From positions 1 to 40,514 of the IMG/VR virus record IMGVR_UViG_3300033144_004516: a stretch of 40,514 nt of DNA. The stretch is one strand, 5' to 3'. The stretch comes from a virus. Within the stretch, counting starts at the first letter, position 1, and every line of letters begins with the position of its first letter. Position numbers and translations under genes: made by a program. Positions 20,303-27,623 of this stretch are shown piece by piece. The notes under the pieces were generated by a model. It saw nothing but the letters and a program-made list of their open reading frames with translations. It was not told the DNA's origin and searched no databases.

Positions 20303-20665
20303 TCAGGATCGAATTTCGATCCCGCTGTCCTTCATCCAGAACTCGCCTGGAGCGAGTCTGGGGGTCACATCAGGGAACGTGACCTCTACGTCCAGCCCGA
20401 ACCACCTTGCGGCGGCCCGGCGGAACCACTCTTTTGCCCCCATCGGCAGGGGGCGGGCCAGGTTAACACTAGCGACCTGCTTCGCCAGGTCGCGCCCGCT
20501 AGCAACGGCGTTGAGGTGCCGTTGCCGGGCCTTCTCAATCTGAGACTCAGACAGACCCCGATCGCGCCGGGCCTTTTCTTCAGCCGCCCACTCGGCGGCC
20601 GGGTCTGCGTTCAGGTACTCCTGGGCTTTGGCTTGGACTTCGTTGGCTGTAACTCTCGTTCTCAT
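20303..20665 (-). CDS. hypothetical helical protein of the reverse cassette
   Basis: 120 residues from ATG 20665 (GGAGG upstream); a longer frame upstream crosses the spacer element and is not believed. Charged helix in the first half (AEWAAEEKARRDRGLSESQI), Trp/Phe-rich C-terminal half (KEWFRRAAARWFGLDVEVTF). Function unknown. Confidence 0.6.
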   Translation of the reverse strand: MRTRVTANEVQAKAQEYLNADPAAEWAAEEKARRDRGLSESQIEKARQRHLNAVASGRDLAKQVASVNLARPLPMGAKEWFRRAAARWFGLDVEVTFPDVTPRLAPGEFWMKDSGIEIRS

Positions 20666-20680
20666 TTTCCCTCCTTCTCT

Positions 20681-20719
20681 GCGGCTTCCAGCCGCTATCC
20701 CTGGCCCCGGCAGGGCCAG
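20681..20719 (-). repeat. double-hairpin spacer element 3
   Basis: Transcript sense: hairpin CTGGCCC-TGCCG-GGGCCAG (20719-20701), GGATA, hairpin GCGGC-TGGAA-GCCGC (20695-20681), then AGAGAAGGAGG and ATG. Stem sequences differ from elements 1 and 2 while the architecture and GGATA are kept. Confidence 0.7.
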
Positions 20720-20732
20720 AGTAGGGGCTAGA

Positions 20733-21122
20733 CTATCGCTTGGTTGCTTTCTGGTAATGATGAACGTGGCCACTGGGCAAGAGCAGAAAGATGTCGCCAC
20801 TTCGACTTGCAGCCACCCGAAAGGGTTTGGGCAGCCTTTTGTAGGCTTTGATTGTGTCTCGTATGAGAGAGAAAGCGGCCAGGCCGAGGCCCCAGTCAAG
20901 CGCATTTTCAAAGATGTTCAGCGCCCAGTTGTTGTGGGCACTGTCCCCATCTTCTTCATGCACCCTCTCGATACTTTCGGGCTCACTGAGCAATTGCAAG
21001 CTGATATCGCGCAAACTCGTACCTCTCTTTAGCTCGTCGAGCATTGCGCGGGGCTGGATGTACCAGCTTGACACCGTGATGCCCCGGCGCGTTGTTGGAT
21101 TAACGATGGTGATGGTTTCCAT
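20733..21122 (-). CDS. hypothetical first gene of the reverse cassette
   Basis: 129 residues from ATG 21122, chosen because GGGAGG precedes it; a start nine codons earlier has none and sits too near the promoter. Contains ITIVNPTTRRGITVSSWYIQ, an acidic part (SEPESIERVHEEDGDSAHNN) and a C-terminal strand-rich segment (SGDIFLLLPSGHVHHYQ). No family recognised. Confidence 0.6.
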   Translation of the reverse strand: METITIVNPTTRRGITVSSWYIQPRAMLDELKRGTSLRDISLQLLSEPESIERVHEEDGDSAHNNWALNIFENALDWGLGLAAFSLIRDTIKAYKRLPKPFRVAASRSGDIFLLLPSGHVHHYQKATKR

Positions 21123-21155
21123 TGTCTCCCTCCCTTCCTGCTTACTCATGCTGCT

Positions 21156-21183
21156 ATCATATCATATCATACTCTGTTGTCAA
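21156..21183 (-). promoter_or_regulatory. promoter of the reverse cassette
   Basis: Minus strand TTGACA (21183-21178), a 16-bp spacer and TATGAT (21161-21156), inside a run of ATATGAT repeats. Confidence 0.75.
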
Positions 21184-21230
21184 GTCCCTGGGCATTACGA
21201 AAACATTACAGTTTTCTCGGACGAAAAGGC

Positions 21231-21259
21231 TTGACAACCCGGACCAGGTGTGGTAGAAA
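21231..21259 (+). promoter_or_regulatory. rightward promoter before the packaging genes
   Basis: TTGACA (21231-21236), a 17-bp spacer and TAGAAA (21254-21259). Its -35 and that of the divergent promoter lie in a perfect 9-bp inverted repeat GTTGTCAAG (21176-21184) / CTTGACAAC (21230-21238). A further inverted repeat, ACTTGT-GCTATG-ACAAGT (21272-21289), lies downstream of the start point and could be an operator. Confidence 0.65.
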
Positions 21260-21315
21260 GGTGGTTTGATTACTTGTGCTATGACAAGTAGACATTAGCC
21301 TGGACTTGTTCGTAA

Positions 21316-21678
21316 ATGACCACACCGGCTCGCACCGGCAGGAAGAAGATATCTCCGTTCACCGATCGCGGCAAGAACGCCATGCGTCGCCTTGACGAGC
21401 TCGCAGTCTCCGTCATCAAGCAGGCTCTTGCAGCTGGAGACAAAAACGCCGCCATGTTCGTCTACGAGCACAACCACGGTAAACCAAGACAAGGCGTAGA
21501 CGTGGAGGCGCAGCTGAGGGTTCAACTGTCACCGAGCGCGCTTCTAGATCACCGTCGCACCATTCTGGCATCGGACGAGACCCTGCTCCTGGAGGCGCCG
21601 GCTCCTTCCTGGCCCGATGAAAGCCAGGCCACGCCTGACGAGGACCACGAGAATGTGTCCGATGGGGACCCATTGTGA
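21316..21678 (+). CDS. possible terminase small subunit
   Basis: 120 residues. Basic start (TTPARTGRKKISPFTDRGKN), then LAVSVIKQALAAGDKNAAMFVYEHNHGKPRQG, a pattern seen in small DNA-binding proteins beside phage terminases, and an acidic tail (DEDHENVSDGDPL). It is the first gene of the packaging region, about 1.3 kb before the large subunit. Ribosome binding site weak. The role is inferred from position. Confidence 0.45.
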   Translation: MTTPARTGRKKISPFTDRGKNAMRRLDELAVSVIKQALAAGDKNAAMFVYEHNHGKPRQGVDVEAQLRVQLSPSALLDHRRTILASDETLLLEAPAPSWPDESQATPDEDHENVSDGDPL

Positions 21679-21908
21679 CTAGGTGGGGTCGCAAAACATG
21701 CATTATGCGACACCAGGCACGACATGGGTGGGGGCCGGGGCACCAGCTGGGCCGGAGGAAGGCTCCGGCTGTGGCCGGGCTGGTGCAGCCGGCAGGTTGG
21801 GAACGGGAAGTGGGTTGGGCGGACGGGGGATTGCTTTATGGTCAATGCCCCCACAGTGACCTTAAACCGGAATTACCCTACTTTACATAACGACGAGAAG
21901 GGGGGAAG
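21679..21908 (+). other. GC-rich stretch with a long hairpin, no firm gene
   Basis: Two short overlapping frames (ending 21890 and 21912) have Gly/Trp/Arg-rich, gene-unlike translations. A large stem-loop lies at 21740-21786: outer stem GCACCAGC/GCTGGTGC, inner GCCGGAG-GAAGG-CTCCGGC. Probably an untranslated structured region. Confidence 0.45.
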
Positions 21909-22223
21909 GTGAACGAGACGCAAACTGAAGGGGCGGGGAGGCCGCACGAGGCAATCATCAAGGTAGACAGCAAGTTACTCTTGCAGTTCTTACTGTTTGA
22001 TGGTGGGGAAATAGTGAAAGTCGTAGCACGTCCAGGGAATGAGTACCCGGATTATCTTGAGTTATGGATAAAGCACCCTGATCTCCCCAAGGTTCCTGCT
22101 CATGAAAGGGTGAGCGAGATAATACCTACCTATGTGTCTCATTGGGCCGATGACGGCACCCTGCTGCGGATAGAGCGGGTCAACCCGCCGGCGGGAGAGT
22201 CCGGGCGTGGTCCTACCGTTTAA
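21909..22223 (+). CDS. hypothetical protein
   Basis: 104 residues, GTG 21909 after GGGGGAAG. Strand-rich core (AIIKVDSKLLLQFLLFDGGE, YLELWIKHPDLPKVP). No family recognised. Confidence 0.6.
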   Translation: MNETQTEGAGRPHEAIIKVDSKLLLQFLLFDGGEIVKVVARPGNEYPDYLELWIKHPDLPKVPAHERVSEIIPTYVSHWADDGTLLRIERVNPPAGESGRGPTV

Positions 22224-22238
22224 TTTTCAAGGGGAAAG

Positions 22239-22424
22239 ATGGCCTTTGGGGGTAAAAGACGGCTCCTTCTACCCGTCAGGGGGTTAAGGGGCATAGTGCA
22301 TGCCTGGAAAAACAACGATAGGGGGAAAGAATGGCACACGCTGAGTTATGTCCAGTATGTTCGGGAAGTGGGAACGTGCTCGAGTACTTCGCCGAGAAGG
22401 CCTGTCATGGTTGTAGGGGTCTAG
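22239..22424 (+). CDS. doubtful small ORF
   Basis: 61 residues with a GGGG ribosome binding site, but composition is unremarkable (MAFGGKRRLLLPVRGLRG) and its last third overlaps the better-supported zinc-finger gene in another frame. May be untranslated leader. Confidence 0.3.
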   Translation: MAFGGKRRLLLPVRGLRGIVHAWKNNDRGKEWHTLSYVQYVREVGTCSSTSPRRPVMVVGV

Positions 22425-22573
22425 GGTGGATAACGGTGTTCGCTGACAGGGGTTGTGTGCCCTGTGTTCCGTGGCCGCGTCCTTTCCCATGTTGGACTCC
22501 CTCCGTTTGCTACACGACTACACACGGTGCAGGAACAGCACAAACAGGAGGTTCGATTGAGCAAGGTACTTAG
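22331..22573 (+). CDS. DnaJ-type zinc-finger small protein
   Basis: 80 residues, GGGGGAAAG before ATG. CPVCSGSG and CHGCRGLG are two CxxCxGxG knuckles as in DnaJ. Phage proteins of this type usually end soon after the second knuckle (…LGWITV). Here the frame runs on for about 45 residues of unlikely composition, so the tail may be frameshifted. Confidence 0.55.
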   Translation: MAHAELCPVCSGSGNVLEYFAEKACHGCRGLGWITVFADRGCVPCVPWPRPFPCWTPSVCYTTTHGAGTAQTGGSIEQGT

Positions 22574-22787
22574 TGTTCTCAAGGTGGTACTGGCGACTGT
22601 CAAGTTTGAGGCGAGGCTATCCGTGTGGATAGTGGGGGTCGATGTGAAACTGAAGTATGACCGGGGTGACATAGACTTTCACGCAGAGGCGGAGGTGTTG
22701 GCCCATGTTTATGGGGTAAGCATAAAGGGCCGGCTGCCCAAGCCCTCCGTGGGGTTCTATCATCGACCGGTGGTTGAAGGGGTATGA
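22557..22787 (+). CDS. hypothetical small protein
   Basis: 76 residues from TTG 22557 with GGAGG upstream; an in-frame GTG at 22455 would lengthen it but overlaps the zinc-finger gene. Hydrophobic N-terminus (LSKVLSVLKVVLATVKFEAR) followed by alternating strands (GVDVKLKYDRGDIDFHAEAE). Function unknown. Confidence 0.5.
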   Translation: MSKVLSVLKVVLATVKFEARLSVWIVGVDVKLKYDRGDIDFHAEAEVLAHVYGVSIKGRLPKPSVGFYHRPVVEGV

Positions 22788-22788
22788 C

Positions 22789-22944
22789 ATGAGTCCGCTT
22801 ACGAAGAAAGGCCGCAAGATCATGAAGGCCATGCGAAAGCAGTATGGCAAGAGGGCGGAAGAGGTATTCTACGCCTCCCGGAATAAGGGGGTTATTACGG
22901 GTGTAGAAGAGGGCGGGAAGAAGCACAGGCGCAAGAAGAAATAA
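22789..22944 (+). CDS. small basic protein common before phage terminases
   Basis: 51 residues: MSPLTKKGRKIMKAMRKQYG…EEVFYASRNKGVITGVE…KKHRRKKK. The pattern KKG-KI-KAM-KQYG…EVFYAS-NKG-I-GVE recurs as a short conserved protein in many phages near head genes. Very basic; probably DNA-associated. Confidence 0.7.
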   Translation: MSPLTKKGRKIMKAMRKQYGKRAEEVFYASRNKGVITGVEEGGKKHRRKKK

Positions 22945-22954
22945 GGGGTGGCGA

Positions 22955-24544
22955 TTGGCACAGACACCGGAGAATCCCAGGGTAAACCTGGAGTACGTCG
23001 AGAAACTGAAGGAAGAGGCTGAAAACGAGACCTATGATACCCCGGAGGATCGGACCAAGGCGCTTGTCGGATGTGAGACTTCCTTCGTCTACTTCCTTCT
23101 TCGCTTCGCCAATATCGTAGAGACATCCACAACAACCACCAAGGGCGGCACCATCAAGTTCGAGCTGTGGCCGCATCTTCTCGATGTCATATGGGCGCTC
23201 AAGTACAAGCGATTTATCGTCATCCTCAAGGCCCGCCAGATAGGCATATCGTGGCTCCTTGCCGCCTATGCACTCTGGTATGCCCTTTTCCATGACGGCG
23301 CTACGGTCCTTCTCTTCTCCAAGGGTGAAGAGGAGGCAATGGAGCTCTTGGGTAAGGCCAGGCGTATGTATAACCAGCTCCCCGACTGGCTGCGCCTGAA
23401 ACTGGGCAAGGACGCTCTCACGGAGATGGAGTTCCCCGACAGGGTATCTAAGATAAAGGCTTTCGCCTCCACACCGAGCGCCGGCATCAGCTACACGGCC
23501 TCCGTAATCATCGCCGATGAGTGGGAGTACCACCCGTACGCCGTAGATCACTGGAACAACGCCAAACCCACGGTTGACGCAGCTGGTGCCCAGTGGATAG
23601 GGTGTTCCACAGTAGATAAACGGAAGCCTGAGACTCTAATGAAAAGCATCTACAAGGATGCCAAAGAGGGCCGGAACAATTTCTACCCCTTGTTCTTCCC
23701 GTGGAATGTAAGGCCCAGCAGGTCCGAAGGATGGCTTGATGAGGTGATGAGGTCGACGCCCGAGAAGGCCATGGAGGGCATGCCCAGGGACCTCTACAGG
23801 GAGCAGAACTACCCGGCCAGTGAGGAAGAGGCTCTCAGGCCGTCCCGTACGATTGCCGCCGTGGACCTGACCGTAGTGGATGACATGAAGAAGTGCTGTC
23901 AGGCCCCGCTCAACGTCGTGAGGCAGGGTCTCGACCCCCGGGTGTGTCATATTTACCAGGAGTATCAGACAGGCAACCTGTATGTGGCGGCATCCGATAT
24001 CGCCCACGGGGTAGGGCTCGACTACTCTGTGACGGCTGTTATGAACGTCCGCACGGGTGCTGTGGTGGCCGATATCATGCACAACCTGCTCCCCCCAGAC
24101 GAGTTCGCCATGCATACGCTGGCCCTGCTTAAATACTACCAGAACCCCATCTGGTGGCCGGAGGACAACAACTGGGGGGCCGTGGTGATCAGCAAGGCCG
24201 TGCAGATGGGATACCAGAATTTCGGCTATCGGGACATAAAACACCTCAAAAGGGGCTGGCATACGGACGAAGAGAGCCGGATGGAGCTGTTCGGAGCTCT
24301 GATTCCAGCCTTCAACACCCGTCAGATTACCATTTTCAACTATGACGGCCTTCTACAGTTCGAGTATCTCATCAGAAACGCCGCTAAAAACGGCAGAATC
24401 GAGGCCCAGGAAGGTAAGAACGACGATTATCCCGTCGCCGTCGGCATCTGTGTGGCCAAACAGGGCGAGGTTTTGGAGAAAATGACGCCTCGAAAGGCGA
24501 AAGATACACTGCATTTCAGGTTATCACAGCCGGTCAGGAGATAA
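22955..24544 (+). CDS. terL: terminase large subunit
   Basis: 529 residues from TTG 22955. The ATPase domain has a Walker A variant KARQIGISW (92-100) and Walker B VIIADEWE (184-191), with a coupling TPSAGISYTAS before it. The nuclease domain begins near 345 (YVAASDIAHGVGLDYSV) with further Asp residues in VADIMHNLLPPDEF and GKNDDYPVAVGI. The enzyme pumps DNA into the procapsid and cuts the concatemer. Length is normal. The headful or cos type cannot be judged from sequence. Confidence 0.92.
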   Translation: MAQTPENPRVNLEYVEKLKEEAENETYDTPEDRTKALVGCETSFVYFLLRFANIVETSTTTTKGGTIKFELWPHLLDVIWALKYKRFIVILKARQIGISWLLAAYALWYALFHDGATVLLFSKGEEEAMELLGKARRMYNQLPDWLRLKLGKDALTEMEFPDRVSKIKAFASTPSAGISYTASVIIADEWEYHPYAVDHWNNAKPTVDAAGAQWIGCSTVDKRKPETLMKSIYKDAKEGRNNFYPLFFPWNVRPSRSEGWLDEVMRSTPEKAMEGMPRDLYREQNYPASEEEALRPSRTIAAVDLTVVDDMKKCCQAPLNVVRQGLDPRVCHIYQEYQTGNLYVAASDIAHGVGLDYSVTAVMNVRTGAVVADIMHNLLPPDEFAMHTLALLKYYQNPIWWPEDNNWGAVVISKAVQMGYQNFGYRDIKHLKRGWHTDEESRMELFGALIPAFNTRQITIFNYDGLLQFEYLIRNAAKNGRIEAQEGKNDDYPVAVGICVAKQGEVLEKMTPRKAKDTLHFRLSQPVRR

Positions 24545-24547
24545 ATA

Positions 24548-26395
24548 GTGGCTAAGAAGAGTTACGAGCCCAGCATAGACGAGATTCTGGACCTGGACGC
24601 TCAAACGGACAGCATCTACAGCAGGTTTCACAGCCAACTGGAGGAAGATGAGCGGTTCTATGAGATGGACATCAAGGACCTGCTCCAGATTCCCGACGAG
24701 TTCCGCAATATGGCTACGGTTCTCCCCACCCCGCGCATGATCGTGGACACATGGGTGGACAATACGGATATAACAAACGCCTCCATTACCGCCTCGGTGG
24801 TACAGCGGGGCAAGGAGCCCTCCGAGGCGGAGATAGAGGCGGCGGAGATCAGGCGGCTGTTCGCCGCGGGGCTGGTCTATATGACCAATATCAACCAGGA
24901 GATAGCCCCGTGGATGGTCTCGCGCAAGCACTTCTGGCTGCACGGCCTGACGGCCTTCCGGGTGCTCTACAACGCCGACGCTTGGCCGACGAAGCCCCGC
25001 GTCGGGGGCGACGGCGAGGTAAGCATGGGGAAGATGCAGAAGTATGAGCAGGACAAACTTCATGCAAACCCTATAGATATACGCGCCGTCAGCCCCTATT
25101 GGATAAAGGTCGATCCCTCCATCGGGGAACCGTCGTTTGTGATCGAAAAGACCAAGAATGTGTGCCTGGAGGTCAAGAAGCGATATCCCTACTGGTCCAA
25201 CCCCGAAGGCAAGGAGATACAGGAAGATGTGGAGCACATCTTCTACTGTGACAGGGACTTCTACTGCAACCTGTTTGACGGTGAGCCCGTCCTGCGCGGC
25301 GGCAGGGGGAGGGTTATCCCCCACGGGTATGGCTTCCTGCCGTATGTTGTCATCAACTCGGGGCTCGGCAATATCTCCTGCCGGAATGACATGAGCATGC
25401 GCTATGTCGGCATGCTGAGACACATCAGGGATTTGCTCGTGGCACAGTCACGCCTGTTCTCCAAGATGGACATCCTCACCTCAAGAAACATTTGGCCGTG
25501 GCTGGAAGGTAGAAACCTGGGTGATGCCACCATAGAGACCGGTCTGGGCAAGGTCAACTTCCTTCCCCAGGGGGCTGAGATAATTGAGCACGAGAGCAAG
25601 ATGCCGCCGGCGGAGGCGGGGCAGCTTCTTCAGTTTATCAGCGGCATGTGTGCGGATTTTGGTGCCCCCCCCGCCCTGCGGGGAACGAGCGAAGAGGGCG
25701 TGCGGAGCGCAGCCGACAGGCGCTTCATGTATGGACAAGCGGGGGCCAGGCTCAGAAACGCCGCCGATGCATACAAGTACCGCATAGCCAAGGTACTGGA
25801 GATGGCGGCGGAGGTATTCGAGCGCAAGGTCCCGGATGATATACGGATATACTCCTGTACCCCTACGGACAATTTCGATCGGGTTATCAAAAAGGAGCAG
25901 ATGAAGGGCCCGTACAACTACGCCGTCAACTTCCAGCATAGAAGCCCCGAAGATGAGTACAGGGAGCACGACGATCAGATACGGCAGAAGGCGGCGGGGC
26001 TTATAAGCAGGGAGTATATATGGCAGAGAAGGCCGGATGTCGATGCCAAGGCGATGAGAAAGCAGATTCTCAAGGAACGCATCGAGGACTCGCCTGCGCT
26101 GGCGAACCTCATACAGCAATACCTTGCCGTCAAAGGCGGTGACATCATGGGTCGTAGGCTGGCCGCCGAAGGCATTGCGGCGGGGTTGCCCCCCCCTCCT
26201 GTCGGCCCCGCCGAAACCCCTCCCCCCGGCGGGGGCCGGCCTCCGATGGGGCCGATGACTACCCCGATCCCGAATAGGGCGGTGCCCGGCGGCCCCGAGG
26301 AAATGCAGAACATCCTGCGGGCGGGTAGAAGCCAGGAGCCCAGGTCCGCCACACAGGGGCGTGGCGGCGGGGGTGCGAGAGGAGCGCAACGTTGA
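24548..26395 (+). CDS. portal protein
   Basis: 615 residues, GTG start three bases after terL. Conserved portal-like order: helical N-terminus, PTPRMIVDTWVDNTDITNAS wing region, central strands with HIFYCDRDFYCNLFDGE and IPHGYGFLPYVVINS, long helices (MRYVGMLRHIRDLLVAQSRL; RRFMYGQAGARLRNAADAY). A Pro/Gly-rich tail follows (GLPPPPVGPAETPPPGGG). Forms the dodecameric ring through which DNA passes. The call rests on size, position after terL and fold pattern. Confidence 0.8.
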   Translation: MAKKSYEPSIDEILDLDAQTDSIYSRFHSQLEEDERFYEMDIKDLLQIPDEFRNMATVLPTPRMIVDTWVDNTDITNASITASVVQRGKEPSEAEIEAAEIRRLFAAGLVYMTNINQEIAPWMVSRKHFWLHGLTAFRVLYNADAWPTKPRVGGDGEVSMGKMQKYEQDKLHANPIDIRAVSPYWIKVDPSIGEPSFVIEKTKNVCLEVKKRYPYWSNPEGKEIQEDVEHIFYCDRDFYCNLFDGEPVLRGGRGRVIPHGYGFLPYVVINSGLGNISCRNDMSMRYVGMLRHIRDLLVAQSRLFSKMDILTSRNIWPWLEGRNLGDATIETGLGKVNFLPQGAEIIEHESKMPPAEAGQLLQFISGMCADFGAPPALRGTSEEGVRSAADRRFMYGQAGARLRNAADAYKYRIAKVLEMAAEVFERKVPDDIRIYSCTPTDNFDRVIKKEQMKGPYNYAVNFQHRSPEDEYREHDDQIRQKAAGLISREYIWQRRPDVDAKAMRKQILKERIEDSPALANLIQQYLAVKGGDIMGRRLAAEGIAAGLPPPPVGPAETPPPGGGRPPMGPMTTPIPNRAVPGGPEEMQNILRAGRSQEPRSATQGRGGGGARGAQR

Positions 26396-26649
26396 AGCAG
26401 ACTGAGATTACCAGGATCGTAAGTGACATACTTGAGACCACGTTTGAGCTTGTGGATGAGGTCGTGGAGGAATGGCTGGAGCCCATGATGGAGATAGGCA
26501 ACCCTGAGAAGCTGCTCGGACCCTATGAGTCATGGGGGCCACAGGAGTATAGGTCTCTTTATATGGCCTATGGGAACGAGGAGGCGGAGGAGTTTCTCGC
26601 CAAGAAACTCTTTGAGGAAGTCAAGGAGATGGAGTCAGAGGAGGTCTAG
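26392..26649 (+). CDS. acidic helical hypothetical protein
   Basis: 85 residues, TTG start overlapping the portal stop as TTGA. Very acidic helices (TTFELVDEVVEEWLEPMMEI; EEAEEFLAKKLFEEVKEMES). Possibly a head-assembly chaperone by position; no family seen. Confidence 0.6.
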   Translation: MKQTEITRIVSDILETTFELVDEVVEEWLEPMMEIGNPEKLLGPYESWGPQEYRSLYMAYGNEEAEEFLAKKLFEEVKEMESEEV

Positions 26650-26651
26650 AT

Positions 26652-27623
26652 ATGGGCTGGGGTGCTTATACAAGGATAACCGACCCTAGTGGTGCGCCCG
26701 GTGCAGGGAGTTGGAGCCGGGAAGATGCATTATCCCTCTCCCCCGAAGAGCGCCAGGGGATGATTGATGAGCTCTACAGGACGGGCAACTGGAGTTGGAC
26801 CGAACTGATGTGGCTGAGTAACGCTCAACTCCAGAAGTTGTACGAGAGTGCTATGCCGAGCCCGGAGGATATAGAGCAAGAGGCGAAACAGACCGTAGGG
26901 CTTATGAACTGGAGTTACCTTCTGGAGGCCTGCCGTCTAGCAGGTATCGAGACAGAGGGGAAAACGCCTGCCCAGCTTACGCAGGAGTTGACGGATTACT
27001 ACGCCGAGGCAAAGGCCAAGGATCAGGCGGGGGAGGAACCGGAAGCCGAAGAAGAGGAGCAGCAAACAACGATATCCCCCGGCCCCAAGCCTGCTGAGCC
27101 TCCACCTGAGGGCTATGAATGGGGGATATCGAGCGATGGCATGTTTTGGATACCCGTCCCCATAGAGCGGGGGCCGCGGCCTACCGAACTTGCGGGATGG
27201 GGAAAGGAATGGGTCTGGGACCCCAACCGGCGCGAATGGGTGAAGCAGGGTATGGCCATGCAGGATCTCATGGCACAGCAGCAGTGGGCGATGAATCCCT
27301 ATAACTGGTATACCGTAGCCATGATTAACGCCGCACTCCCCAAGGAGCAAAGACAGTACACGGGCTACGTGCCCGAAGCGGTTGCCGGAATGGTTCAGGG
27401 ATTGGAGCCCGGACAACCGGCCTGGGAGCTATCACCTTCGGCTACGTACAAAACCGGTACGCCGTCCTTGGGTGAATGGGGAAGCCTCAGCGGCAGAGAG
27501 CAGCAGCAGGTACGAGGATGGCTGGAATCACCCGCCTCCGGGACCACATTCGAGGATTGGTGGAAGCAGACACGGAAAGTCGGTCCGCCCAGTGGATACG
27601 GCGGACAACTGAGTAGGCGCTAG
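26652..27623 (+). CDS. hypothetical virion-associated protein
   Basis: 323 residues. N-terminal helical half, a Pro/Glu-rich linker (PEAEEEEQQTTISPGPKPAE), a Trp/Pro/Tyr-rich segment (EPPPEGYEWGISSDGMFWIP; GWGKEWVWDPNRREWVKQGM) that may be short WW-like repeats, and a Gly/Ser tail. It lies between the portal and the giant gene, so it may enter the capsid with it. Confidence 0.6.
   Translation: MGWGAYTRITDPSGAPGAGSWSREDALSLSPEERQGMIDELYRTGNWSWTELMWLSNAQLQKLYESAMPSPEDIEQEAKQTVGLMNWSYLLEACRLAGIETEGKTPAQLTQELTDYYAEAKAKDQAGEEPEAEEEEQQTTISPGPKPAEPPPEGYEWGISSDGMFWIPVPIERGPRPTELAGWGKEWVWDPNRREWVKQGMAMQDLMAQQQWAMNPYNWYTVAMINAALPKEQRQYTGYVPEAVAGMVQGLEPGQPAWELSPSATYKTGTPSLGEWGSLSGREQQQVRGWLESPASGTTFEDWWKQTRKVGPPSGYGGQLSRR

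Noticed and set aside
20666-20911. Extended start of the 20303-20665 gene
   Set aside because: The extension overlaps the upstream gene and the hairpin spacer, and reads as low-quality sequence; ATG 20665 has GGAGG.
21675-21912. Small genes between the possible small terminase gene and the 21909 gene
   Set aside because: Two frames compete, both with odd Gly/Trp/Arg composition, over a region that folds as a long hairpin.
24524-26389. Long minus-strand ORFs opposite the portal gene
   Set aside because: No ribosome binding sites or motifs; they are by-products of the codon use of the portal gene.
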